From JAGWRI01 sp035700805 (lineage in GTDB: Bacteria > Gemmatimonadota > Gemmatimonadetes > Gemmatimonadales > Gemmatimonadaceae), in NCBI GenBank assembly GCA_035700805.1, contig DASSOG010000003.1, positions 1 to 64,000 of the forward strand: DNA of 64,000 nucleotides, written 5' to 3'. The position numbers and the translations under genes are program-made. Below the pieces are notes generated by a model. That model had not been told where the DNA came from and did not search any database. It worked only from the letters and a program-made list of their open reading frames with translations. How positions within the stretch are numbered: the stretch's first letter is position 1; the number at the start of each line of letters is the position of its first letter. Shown here piece after piece: positions 1 to 7,445 of this stretch.

Positions 1-9
1 CGGGTGAAC

Positions 10-363
10 TCAGGCGACCGCCGACTCGCCGCCCGAGGACGCCGGCCGGTCCTTCCACGCCTCCGCCCAATCTGCTACCGCCGCCAGGGCGCGGTCCAGC
101 GCGCGGCCCTTTTCCGTCAACTCGTACTCCACCTTCACCGGCGTGTCCGGGGTGACGGTGCGCAACACGATGGCCACGGCTTCCAACTCGCGGAGCCGCT
201 CGGAGAGCATGCGATCGCTCACCTGCGGCAACGCGGCGCGGATGTCGCAGTAGCGCATGCGTCCTCGCATGAGCACCTGCACAATGATGCCCGTCCATCG
301 GCGACCGATGAGCTCGATGGCGCGGTGGAATTCCGCGCAGACGGTGAAATTCGGCTTCGGCAT
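10..363 (-). CDS. HxlR-family transcriptional regulator
   Basis: A 117-residue winged-helix protein of the HxlR/MarR-like type, the usual length for the family. The N-terminal Cys (residue 9) followed by a conserved ELIGRRWT helix is the family hallmark; in characterised relatives (YodB, HypR, QorR) this Cys senses quinones or oxidants. The DNA-binding part carries SDRMLSERLREL. It is divergent from the yceI-like gene, and the 109-bp gap holds inverted repeats over a candidate promoter, so autoregulation and control of the neighbour are likely. HxlR assignment is firm; the signal sensed is inference. Confidence 0.9.
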   Translation of the reverse strand: MPKPNFTVCAEFHRAIELIGRRWTGIIVQVLMRGRMRYCDIRAALPQVSDRMLSERLRELEAVAIVLRTVTPDTPVKVEYELTEKGRALDRALAAVADWAEAWKDRPASSGGESAVA

Positions 364-391
364 GGCACCAACCTTCGGGTTTTTGGCCCGC

Positions 392-420
392 TTGACAAGA
401 GTAACTAACCAAAGTAAAGT
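392..420 (+). promoter_or_regulatory. candidate sigma70-type promoter for the yceI-like gene
   Basis: TTGACA (392-397), a 17-bp spacer and TAAAGT (415-420), followed about 50 bp later by the YceI start. The -35 is a perfect match and the -10 matches 4 of 6 positions. The -10 is embedded in the inverted repeats described for 401-441. Confidence 0.55.
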
Positions 421-441
421 CCCTTACTGAACATAAGTTAC
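401..441. promoter_or_regulatory. nested inverted repeats, probable HxlR operator
   Basis: Outer arms GTAACT (401-406) and AGTTAC (436-441) flank an inner dyad AGTAA-N6-TTACT (413-428). The inner dyad covers the candidate -10 of the plus-strand promoter. The repeats lie between the divergent HxlR and YceI genes and are A+T rich against a GC-rich background, as expected for a regulator binding region. Confidence 0.5.
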
Positions 442-472
442 ATATCACCATTTTCAAGCTGGGGGTACAGCC

Positions 473-1033
473 ATGGCCGGAAAGACCACATGGACCATCG
501 ATGGGGCGCACAGCGCCGCGGAGTTTGCGGTGCGGCACCTGATGATCTCGACAGTGAAAGGGCATTTTTCCAAGGTGAGCGGCACGGTGCTCACCGACGA
601 GGCACACCCGGACCGGCCCGTGGTGGACATCACCATCGACGCGGCCTCCATTGATACTCGGGAGCCCAAGCGGGACGCGCACCTCAGGTCTGCTGACTTC
701 CTGGAGGTGGAGAAGTTCCCGACCATCACGTTCAAGGCGAAGACGGTGAAGGGTTCGACGGACGGGGAATTCACCCTGCCGGGCGACCTGACCATCCGTG
801 GCGTGACGCGGCCGGTGGTGCTGAAGGTGGAATCGTCGGGTCGCGTGAACGATCCGTGGGGTGGGGAGCGCGCCGGGTTTGCGGCCACGACGAAGATCAA
901 CCGCAAGGATTTCGGCCTCACCTGGAACGTGGCGCTTGAAGCCGGTGGCGTGATGGTGAGCGACGAGGTGAAGATCTCCATCGAGGTGGAGCTGGTGAAG
1001 CAGGTGGAAGCCGAGGTGCCCGCCGCCGTCTGA
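473..1033 (+). CDS. YceI-family lipocalin-like protein
   Basis: A 186-residue protein that starts directly with the YceI beta-barrel (TWTIDGAHSAAEFAVRHLMI) and contains the family features SIDTREPKRDAHLRSADFLEVEKFP and GDLTIRGVTRPV. YceI barrels bind isoprenoid-type lipids. Unlike E. coli YceI there is no signal peptide, so a cytoplasmic location is expected. The start ATG follows a purine-rich GGGGG stretch. The divergent HxlR gene and shared operator suggest induction by oxidants or quinones. Family call is secure; ligand unknown. Confidence 0.92.
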   Translation: MAGKTTWTIDGAHSAAEFAVRHLMISTVKGHFSKVSGTVLTDEAHPDRPVVDITIDAASIDTREPKRDAHLRSADFLEVEKFPTITFKAKTVKGSTDGEFTLPGDLTIRGVTRPVVLKVESSGRVNDPWGGERAGFAATTKINRKDFGLTWNVALEAGGVMVSDEVKISIEVELVKQVEAEVPAAV

Positions 1034-1107
1034 GCCGTCGGCGGGAGGCGGGGCGGCAGTGCCCATGGGGGGTGTCCCTCAGGCGTGGTGCTACAGGAGA
1101 ACTTGGA

Positions 1108-1959
1108 ATGGGCATCGATCCGGGCGCCGCCATTGGCGGTGTCCAGTTGAGGGTGAGCGACCTTGAACGGTCGCTCGCGCTTTATCGGGACGTGCTGGGG
1201 TTTACCGAGCTCGACCGGAGCGGGGCCCGCGCGACGCTGGGCGCGGGCGGGCGCGCGTTCGTCGTACTGCGCCAGCTCTCCAGCGCCGTGCCGCGTCCGC
1301 GGCGCACCACGGGGCTTTACCACGTGGCGTACCTGTTTCCCGATCGGTTGCGCCTTGGCCAGGCGCTGGCCCGGCTGGCGGCGGCCCGCTGGCCGTTGCA
1401 GGGCGCAGCCGACCACGGGGTGAGCGAAGCCATATACCTCGCCGATCCGGACGGGCTGGGCATCGAGATCTACCACGATCGCCCGCGAGATGGGTGGCCT
1501 CATCACGGGTCCGAGCTGGTCATGGGGACGGAGCCGCTGGACCTGCGCGCATTGCTGGATGAAGCGGCAGCCGCCGGGGAGATTCCGGCTGCCGCGCCTC
1601 CCGCCACTCGTATAGGGCACGTGCACCTGCAGGTGAGCGACCTGGCGCACGCCGGGGAGTTCTACCACGGGGCGCTCGGCCTTGACGTCATGCAGCGGAT
1701 GGGAGGAAGCGCCCTCTTCGTCTCGGCGGGCGGCTACCACCATCATGTGGGGCTCAACACGTGGGGCGTCGCGGGGGCGCCACCGTCGCCGTCCGATGCG
1801 CCTGGCCTGGACCACTTTGACCTCGCCTTGCCAACGCAGGCCGCGTTGGACGCCACCCGGCAGGCCATGGCGGCGCAGGGGGTGCGCCTCGAGCCGCGCG
1901 ATGGCGGGTGGATGGGGCGCGACCCGTCGGGCAACGCGGTGCGGCTGGTGGCGGCCTAG
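1108..1959 (+). CDS. two-domain VOC (glyoxalase/extradiol dioxygenase-like) protein
   Basis: A 283-residue protein made of two vicinal-oxygen-chelate modules, the first beginning IGGVQLRVSDLERS and the second IGHVHLQVSDLAHAGEFY. The architecture resembles CatE/YfiE catechol-2,3-dioxygenase-like proteins. The second module keeps the His of the V-H-L strand, while the first has Gln there, so the metal site may be asymmetric. The ATG at 1108 is chosen because AGGAGA lies 8 bp upstream; an earlier GTG is open but has no good site. It is convergent with the patatin gene, the two stops overlapping by 4 bp. Substrate unknown. Confidence 0.85.
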   Translation: MGIDPGAAIGGVQLRVSDLERSLALYRDVLGFTELDRSGARATLGAGGRAFVVLRQLSSAVPRPRRTTGLYHVAYLFPDRLRLGQALARLAAARWPLQGAADHGVSEAIYLADPDGLGIEIYHDRPRDGWPHHGSELVMGTEPLDLRALLDEAAAAGEIPAAAPPATRIGHVHLQVSDLAHAGEFYHGALGLDVMQRMGGSALFVSAGGYHHHVGLNTWGVAGAPPSPSDAPGLDHFDLALPTQAALDATRQAMAAQGVRLEPRDGGWMGRDPSGNAVRLVAA

Positions 1960-3086
1960 CCTCCCAGCAGGTTTTCGCCGCCCATCCCCGCGGGTTCGGG
2001 CGCGGCGAGGTTCAGGCGGGTGGCTTCGATGGCGTTGGTGGGGCAGTGGCGCACGAAGTCCCCGTCGGCGGCGGACCACTTCACCACGGGGGTGCGCGGG
2101 ATGGCGGTGCCGTCGGCGGGGTCAAAGGTCATCACCTCCGGGGCCAGCGCCACGCACAGCCCGCACTTGATGCACGCCCCGCGGTCCACGCTGATGCGCA
2201 TACGCTTTCGTGGATACACGCCTGACGGCTGCCGCAGGTACGTCTCGAAGTGCTCCAGCGCCTTGGCCGTGGCGCGGTACCCCTCGCGGATGTTGTGCGC
2301 GGAGTGGGTGAAGCTCAGCCAGTGGGTGTCCACCTTGGGACGGATGAGCAGCATGGGCGGCCCCTTCCAGCGGGCAAAGGGCGCTTCCTGCAGGTGGTGC
2401 ATCATGGTGGTGGCCGCCCGCATGTAGATGGCGGCAAACCCCTGCGCGGCGATCTTCGGCTGGGGATGCACGTCAGAGCTGCCCACGTCCACGGCGATCA
2501 CCGCATCCATGCCCAGCGCCGCGGCGGCCGCTGGCAGGTTGTCAATCACGCCGCCGTCCACGCACGCGCGGCCGCCCACGTCGGCCGGCGGGAAGAACCC
2601 AGGGAGCGCGCACGACGCGTAGACGGCGTCGCGCACCGAGACGTCGCGCAATCCGGGCAGCCCCCACACCACCCGCGTGGCACGGCCCAGGTCCACCGTA
2701 TTGACCAGCAGGTGCGCGGGCTGCTCGGCAAACGTCCCCGCTGGCGCCACCTCGTCCACCACGATGCGCAGCGGCTCCGCCAGGTAGATGGCGGGAGACC
2801 GCATGCGCTCCATGAGCATACCAAGATGGTTGATGCGGAACAGGTCCCGCCGGCGCAGCGACTCCGCGCGCTGCGCCAGCTCGTCGGCCCCCATGCCCCC
2901 CACCGCGGCCGCGGCAATCAGCGCGCCGATGCTCGTGCCGGCGTAGATGGCGGGGCGGATGTTGGCCTCCTCCAGCGCGCGCAGCACCCCGATGTGGGCA
3001 AAGCCCTTCATGCCCCCGCCGCCAAGGACGAGGGCAACGCGAGGTGGCGCGCCGACGGCGCTACTGGAGGAAGTTGAAGAGTCCAA
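1956..3086 (-). CDS. patatin-like phospholipase fused to a C-terminal ferredoxin domain
   Basis: A 376-residue protein. Residues 15-285 are a patatin lipase: oxyanion loop GGGGMKGFAHIG (22-33), nucleophile elbow G-T-S-I-G with Ser52, and catalytic Asp177 in VDGG, giving the Ser-Asp dyad. Residues about 295-355 form a single-cluster ferredoxin module with Cys305, Cys308, Cys311 and a distal Cys348-Pro, in the pattern CxxCxxC...CP. A lipase fused to an Fe-S module is unusual and suggests redox control or targeting. The first 26 nt overlap the end of the neighbouring secreted-protein gene on the same strand. Confidence 0.88.
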   Translation of the reverse strand: MDSSTSSSSAVGAPPRVALVLGGGGMKGFAHIGVLRALEEANIRPAIYAGTSIGALIAAAAVGGMGADELAQRAESLRRRDLFRINHLGMLMERMRSPAIYLAEPLRIVVDEVAPAGTFAEQPAHLLVNTVDLGRATRVVWGLPGLRDVSVRDAVYASCALPGFFPPADVGGRACVDGGVIDNLPAAAAALGMDAVIAVDVGSSDVHPQPKIAAQGFAAIYMRAATTMMHHLQEAPFARWKGPPMLLIRPKVDTHWLSFTHSAHNIREGYRATAKALEHFETYLRQPSGVYPRKRMRISVDRGACIKCGLCVALAPEVMTFDPADGTAIPRTPVVKWSAADGDFVRHCPTNAIEATRLNLAAPEPAGMGGENLLGG

Positions 3087-3462
3087 AGAGACCGACCACG
3101 GCGCCGCCGACCATTATCACGGTCCCGGCATCGCCGCCAATAATGGCACCCGCCACGAAGGCACCGCCCCCGACCCACATCATGGCTTCCGACTGGTGGC
3201 GAGTGGGAGGCGCCGGGAGCGCGTGCATGCCGGCGGCGGCGTCAGGTGCCACGGCCTCCGCGCGCACGGCCGAGGGCTGGAAGCGCACGCCCGCCGCCGC
3301 GGAGCTGGCCAGCTCGACGCGATGGCTGGCGGGAGTGGTGACCACGGCCGCGGCCCGCGAGGAATCGGCGGGCGCGTGCGTCCGCTGGGCCTGCGCCGAG
3401 GCCGGCGCGGCGAGCAGTGCCAGGGCAGCAGCGAGGGCGAGTGCGTGGGTGTGTGTGCGCAT
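3061..3462 (-). CDS. small secreted or envelope protein of unknown function
   Basis: A 133-residue protein with a clear signal peptide (MRTHTHALALAAALALLAAP, cleavage near ASA-QA) and a Gly-rich hydrophobic C-terminus (VGGGAFVAGAIIGGDAGT then a short helix) that could sit in a membrane. The start is chosen for the signal peptide and for GGGAG 9-13 nt upstream; longer frames upstream have no support. Its end overlaps the patatin-ferredoxin start, so the two are probably co-transcribed. No family recognised. Confidence 0.7.
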   Translation of the reverse strand: MRTHTHALALAAALALLAAPASAQAQRTHAPADSSRAAAVVTTPASHRVELASSAAAGVRFQPSAVRAEAVAPDAAAGMHALPAPPTRHQSEAMMWVGGGAFVAGAIIGGDAGTVIMVGGAVVGLFGLFNFLQ

Positions 3463-3566
3463 GCAGGGACTCCCGATGTGATTCGGTTCCCGCCGGCCGC
3501 CGGCAGGATCCTGTAAAGCTGACATAATATGGTGGCGTGCGGCCCGCCTGTGGTCTAGTGTAGTAC

Positions 3567-3586
3567 ACCACCCGAACGCGGGTGGT
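3567..3586. promoter_or_regulatory. perfect 8-bp dyad in divergent intergenic region
   Basis: ACCACCCG-AACG-CGGGTGGT, followed by another partial copy (CCACCCGA) a few bases on. There is no T-tract, and it sits between two divergent genes, so an operator or leader hairpin is more likely than a terminator. A TAATAT-like stretch (3525-3530) lies between it and the secreted-protein gene. Confidence 0.35.
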
Positions 3587-3664
3587 CGGAATCCACCCGA
3601 ATCGCCATGGGCGGCCAGTGTCCGGCTTCCGCCCTCCCCGCGCTGGCCACCCGCCCCCACTCGA

Positions 3665-4996
3665 ATGAGTCAACGCGCATCCATCGAGTCGTCCCTGGTC
3701 CGCGCCGTCGGCGTCTGGGGGCTCGCGGCCAGCATCGTCAACATCATCATCGGCGGGGGCATCTTCCGCATCCCGTCCGACCCGGCGGTGGCAGGGCTGC
3801 TGGGTGCTGCCGCGCCCCTGGCGTACCTGTTCTGCGCCCTGGCCATGGGGCTCGTGGTGCTGTGCATGGCCGCCGCGGGCAGCCGAGTGATGCTTACGGG
3901 AGGCCCGTATGCCTATGTCGAGACGGCCTTTGGGCCGTACCCGGGATTCCTGGTCGGCGTGCTCATCTGGATGATCGGCGCCACGGCCGTGCCCGCCATC
4001 TCCATGATTTTCGTGGACAACTTTGCGCGCGTGGTGCCAGGGTTCGAATCGTGGGGAGCGCGCGTCACACTGCTCGCGGCGGCGTACGCCGTGGTGGTCT
4101 GGATCAACGTGCGCGGCGTGGAACAGGGGGTCCGGCTCATCGGGGCGGCCACGGTGCTGAAGATCGCGCCGCTGGTGCTGCTCATTGCCGTGGGGGCGTT
4201 CGGTATTCACGGGGCGTACCTGAAGCCCACGTTCGTCCCCGGGGCTCACGACTTTGCCCGGGCGTCCATGGTGCTGGTGTTCGTGTACGCAGGGTTCGAG
4301 AGCGCGCTGGTGCCGAGCGGCGAGGTGGAGCGGTCGTCCACCACGGTGCCGCGCGCGCTGCTGCTGGCCATGGGCATGGTGGCCGTGCTGTTCATCGTGC
4401 TGCAACTGGTGGTGCAGGGCATCCTGGGGCCCGCGCTCCTGGGCTCGCCCACGCCGCTCTCCGACGCGGCGGGGCGCGTGCTGGGTCCGTGGGGCGCGTG
4501 GCTGCTCTCGGTGGCGGTGGTGCTCTCCACCTTCGGGTTCATGACCGGCATGGCGCTGGCCATGCCGAGGGCGTTGTTTGCCTTTGCCCGCGACGGCTTT
4601 GCGCCGCGGGTGCTCGCGCGCGTGCATCCGCGCTACCATACTCCGTACGTGGCGATCATCGTGCAGGCCGTGCTCACCGTGCTGCTGGCGGCCACTCACG
4701 CGTTCGAGCGTCTGGTCGTGATGGCCAACCTGGCGGCGCTGCTCGCGTACCTGGGTTGCTGCGCCGCAGCGTGGGAACTGCACCGCCGGGACGTGCGCGC
4801 GGACGGCGAGCCGTTCCGGCTGCCCGGCGGCCCCGCGATTCCCATCGCGGCGGCCCTGCTCGTGCTCGGGCTGCTCTCCTCGATCACCCTGCCCGAGTGG
4901 AGCCTGGCGGCGATCGTCCTCGCGCTGGCGTCCCTGGTCTTTGCCTTCACCCGCCGCGCGCGCTCACGGCGCGCGGTCGAAATTTCCTCCCCATGA
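3665..4996 (+). CDS. APC-superfamily amino acid permease
   Basis: A 443-residue polytopic protein with about 12 hydrophobic segments. The first helix has the APC signature NIIIGGGIFRIPSDPA, the unwound TM1 motif that binds the amino-acid backbone, and a conserved GGPYAYVETAFGPYPGFLVG follows TM2. The last four bases overlap the start of the kynureninase-like gene (ATGA), so permease and PLP enzyme are translationally coupled and probably handle the same amino acid or derivative. The substrate cannot be read from the sequence. Confidence 0.9.
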   Translation: MSQRASIESSLVRAVGVWGLAASIVNIIIGGGIFRIPSDPAVAGLLGAAAPLAYLFCALAMGLVVLCMAAAGSRVMLTGGPYAYVETAFGPYPGFLVGVLIWMIGATAVPAISMIFVDNFARVVPGFESWGARVTLLAAAYAVVVWINVRGVEQGVRLIGAATVLKIAPLVLLIAVGAFGIHGAYLKPTFVPGAHDFARASMVLVFVYAGFESALVPSGEVERSSTTVPRALLLAMGMVAVLFIVLQLVVQGILGPALLGSPTPLSDAAGRVLGPWGAWLLSVAVVLSTFGFMTGMALAMPRALFAFARDGFAPRVLARVHPRYHTPYVAIIVQAVLTVLLAATHAFERLVVMANLAALLAYLGCCAAAWELHRRDVRADGEPFRLPGGPAIPIAAALLVLGLLSSITLPEWSLAAIVLALASLVFAFTRRARSRRAVEISSP

Positions 4997-6186
4997 CCGA
5001 CTCCCTGCTCGCCTTCCGCCCCGAATTTCCCATCCTGGAACGCACCACCTACCTGGTCTCGAACTCCCTGGGGGCGATGCCGCGCGGCGTGCCCGAGCGC
5101 CTGGCCGAATACGTGGACGAGTGGGCCTTGCAGGGAGTGCGCGCGTGGCAGACGGCGTGGTGGGGGATGGCCGGGGGCGTGGGTGACGGCATCGCGCCCC
5201 TGATCGGCGCCGACCCGGGGTCCATCGTCATGGTGGGCAACGTCACGCTGGCCCAGGCTACGGTGCTCTCGGCGCTCGACTATCCGCCGGAACGAAACCG
5301 CATCGTGATGACGGCGCTGGACTTTCCCTCGGTGCGCTACGTCTATGACAAGCTGGCCACTCGGCTGGGCGCCGAGATCGTCGTGGTGCCGGCCGCGGCC
5401 GACGGCATCAGCGTGGACGCCGACGCCGTGGTGGCCGCCATCGATGAGCGCACGCGGCTGGTGTGCATCTCGCACGTGCTCTTCCGGTCGGCGTTCGTGA
5501 TGGACGTGGCGCCCATCGCGGCGCGCGCACACACCGTGGGGGCGCTGCTCTCGCTCGATGCGTTCCATTCGGTGGGGGTGCTGCCCGTGGACGTGAAGGC
5601 CCTGGGCGCGGACTTCCTCACCGGCGGGGTGCTCAAGTGGCTCTGCGGCGGGCCGGGCGGATGCTTCCTCTATGTGGCGCCGCAGGTGCAGACCACGCTG
5701 GAGCCATCGCTCACGGGGTGGCTGGCGCACGAGTCGCCCTTTGCATTTGAATCAGGAATGTCATACGCGCCTGGCATCTACCGGTGGCTGAATGGCACGC
5801 CGGCCGTGCCCGCGATGTACGCCGCCATCGAGGGGCCGCGCATCCTCAGGCGCGCCGGCGTGGACGCCATCCGCGCCAAGAGCATGCGGCAGACGGCCCG
5901 CCTCATCGCACTGGCGGACGAGCGCGGGTATCCGGTGAGCACCCCGCGCGACCCGGCTCGGCGTGGCGGCACCGTGGCCTTCGACGTGCCACACGCGTAC
6001 GAGGTGTCGCAGTATCTTCTGGCGCGTGATGTGCTCGTGGACTTCCGGCCTGGCGCCGGCATACGCGTGGCGCCGCACTTCTACACGCGCGACGATGAAC
6101 TGGAAACGGTGGTGGGAATCATTGACGAAGCCCTGGCCAACGACCGCTGGCGCGAGTTCGCCGGGCAGTCCGCCACGGTTACGTGA
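4993..6186 (+). CDS. class V aminotransferase-fold PLP enzyme, kynureninase-like
   Basis: A 397-residue fold-type I PLP enzyme. The N-terminal YLVSNSLGAMPRGV resembles the kynureninase NSLG segment. Asp189 in SLDAFHSVG fits the PLP-pyridine ligand, and Lys215 in GGVLKWLCGGPGG fits the Schiff-base lysine with the following kynureninase/cysteine-desulfurase-like GGPGG loop. Length is near the 400-420 of kynureninases. The ATG overlaps the permease stop, hinting at uptake and cleavage of an aromatic or alanine-derived side-chain amino acid. Kynureninase itself is plausible but no other kynurenine-pathway gene is in the window. Confidence 0.75.
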   Translation: MTDSLLAFRPEFPILERTTYLVSNSLGAMPRGVPERLAEYVDEWALQGVRAWQTAWWGMAGGVGDGIAPLIGADPGSIVMVGNVTLAQATVLSALDYPPERNRIVMTALDFPSVRYVYDKLATRLGAEIVVVPAAADGISVDADAVVAAIDERTRLVCISHVLFRSAFVMDVAPIAARAHTVGALLSLDAFHSVGVLPVDVKALGADFLTGGVLKWLCGGPGGCFLYVAPQVQTTLEPSLTGWLAHESPFAFESGMSYAPGIYRWLNGTPAVPAMYAAIEGPRILRRAGVDAIRAKSMRQTARLIALADERGYPVSTPRDPARRGGTVAFDVPHAYEVSQYLLARDVLVDFRPGAGIRVAPHFYTRDDELETVVGIIDEALANDRWREFAGQSATVT

Positions 6187-6216
6187 CGCCTGCCCAGATC
6201 CCGCGCGCCACGCCCA

Positions 6217-6447
6217 ATGAAGCAACCTTCCGCCCGCCGGCTGCGACGCCGCTACCACAACACGGAGCATCCGCTGGTGCTGCTGCGCTTTGAGGACGGG
6301 CACGAAATCCAGGTGCCGCGGGGGTACGGCAAGGAATTCGACGCCTACGCGGGCGAGACCATCAAGGTGATTGCCATCTACGATCCCACCTCCGCCGAGC
6401 GCGAGGTGCTGGCCTCGCGGAAGGCCGAGGAGTTCGACCCCGCATGA
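6217..6447 (+). CDS. small conserved-looking protein of unknown function
   Basis: A 76-residue soluble protein with a basic N-terminus (RRLRRRYHN) and an acidic C-terminus. It shares a 4-bp ATGA overlap with psuG and follows the PLP enzyme by 30 bp, so it is part of the same transcription unit. The segment EIQVPRGYGKEFDAYAGE looks structured, possibly a small beta domain. No family recognised. Confidence 0.65.
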   Translation: MKQPSARRLRRRYHNTEHPLVLLRFEDGHEIQVPRGYGKEFDAYAGETIKVIAIYDPTSAEREVLASRKAEEFDPA

Positions 6448-7343
6448 TCCGCATCCTGCCGGAGGTGCAGGCCGCGCTGGACGCCGGCCGCCCGGTGGTG
6501 GCGCTGGAGAGCTCCGTGATTGCGCAGGGGCTGCCCGTGCCGGCCAACGCGGAGTGCGTCCGCGGCATGACGGCGGCCGTCCAGGCGGCCGGTGCGCTCG
6601 CGGCCATCACGGCGGTGGTGCGCGGGCAACCCACGCTGGGGCTGGAGCCCGCGGAGCTGGCCCGCTTCCTGGCGCGCGAGGGTGTGCGCAAGGTGTCGGC
6701 GCGCGACCTGCCGGCCGCCATGGCGCAAGGCGCCGATGGCGCCACCACGGTGGCGGCCACCCTGGCGCTGGCGCACCTGGCCGGTGTCCGCGTGTTCGCA
6801 ACCGGCGGCATTGGCGGCGTCCATCGCGAGCCCGCGTTTGATGAATCGGCCGACCTGCTGGAGCTGAGCCGCACCCCGATGGTCGTGGTGTGCGCGGGTG
6901 CCAAGGCCATCCTGGACCTCCCCGCCACCGTCGAGCGCCTGGAATCATACGGCGTGCCCGTAGTTGGGTACCGCACCGGGGAGTTGCCGGGGTTTTTCAC
7001 GCGGGAGACCGGCATCGAACTGCGTGCCCGCGCGGAATCCGCAGGAGAACTGGCCCGGATGTTCCACGCGCACCGCTCACTGGGCCGTCAGCAGGCGCTG
7101 CTGGTGGTTCAGCCGCCTCCGGCCGAGGTGGCGCTGCCCAGGGACGAGGTGGAGCGGGCGGTGGCGGACGCCCTGGCGGCGGCCCGCGCGGCCGGGGTGC
7201 ATGGCGCCGCCGTCACGCCCTACCTTCTGACAGCGGTGACGGAGTTCACACACGGTCAGTCGCTCCAGGCGAATCTGGCGCTGCTTGAGGCAAACGCCCG
7301 ACTGGCGGGCGAAATCGCGCTGGAACTTGGCTCGGCGACGTAG
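6444..7343 (+). CDS. psuG: pseudouridine-5'-phosphate glycosidase
   Basis: A 299-residue PsuG/YeiN/IndA-family enzyme that cleaves pseudouridine 5'-phosphate reversibly to uracil and ribose 5-phosphate. Family landmarks are ALESSVIAQGLPVPANAE near the N-terminus, the VFATGGIGGVHR loop, GAKAILDLPATVE and the C-terminal GVHGAAVTPYLL with LEANARLAGEIA. Length matches the E. coli enzyme (about 312). The usual partner kinase PsuK is not adjacent, so the pseudouridine kinase must lie elsewhere or another route supplies the phosphate. Confidence 0.93.
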   Translation: MIRILPEVQAALDAGRPVVALESSVIAQGLPVPANAECVRGMTAAVQAAGALAAITAVVRGQPTLGLEPAELARFLAREGVRKVSARDLPAAMAQGADGATTVAATLALAHLAGVRVFATGGIGGVHREPAFDESADLLELSRTPMVVVCAGAKAILDLPATVERLESYGVPVVGYRTGELPGFFTRETGIELRARAESAGELARMFHAHRSLGRQQALLVVQPPPAEVALPRDEVERAVADALAAARAAGVHGAAVTPYLLTAVTEFTHGQSLQANLALLEANARLAGEIALELGSAT

Positions 7344-7356
7344 CATCACCCGATTG

Positions 7357-7372
7357 TTGCACGCGGGTGCAA
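7357..7372. promoter_or_regulatory. TTGCAC-N4-GTGCAA palindrome
   Basis: A perfect 6-bp dyad, TTGCAC-GCGG-GTGCAA, 13 bp after the psuG stop and 9 bp before a candidate -35. It could be a weak psuG terminator hairpin, but its position just upstream of the next promoter makes an operator equally likely. Confidence 0.4.
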
Positions 7373-7381
7373 AACTCACCG

Positions 7382-7411
7382 TTGAACTTGGACCGTGAGT
7401 GATGGTACTAT
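7382..7411 (+). promoter_or_regulatory. candidate promoter of the TPR-desaturase-M16 operon
   Basis: TTGAAC (7382-7387), an 18-bp spacer and TACTAT (7406-7411). Both hexamers match 5 of 6 consensus positions. The TPR gene starts at 7446 behind GGAGG (7430-7434), giving a leader of roughly 28 nt. Confidence 0.6.
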
Positions 7412-7445
7412 AGGCAGTCCTCTCCACTTGGAGGTCGTCGTCCAC

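Noticed and set aside
3242..4783. Long open frame antisense to the permease gene
   Set aside because: Composition is His/Arg/Gln rich with no domain; it arises from GC-biased codons of the real permease on the other strand.
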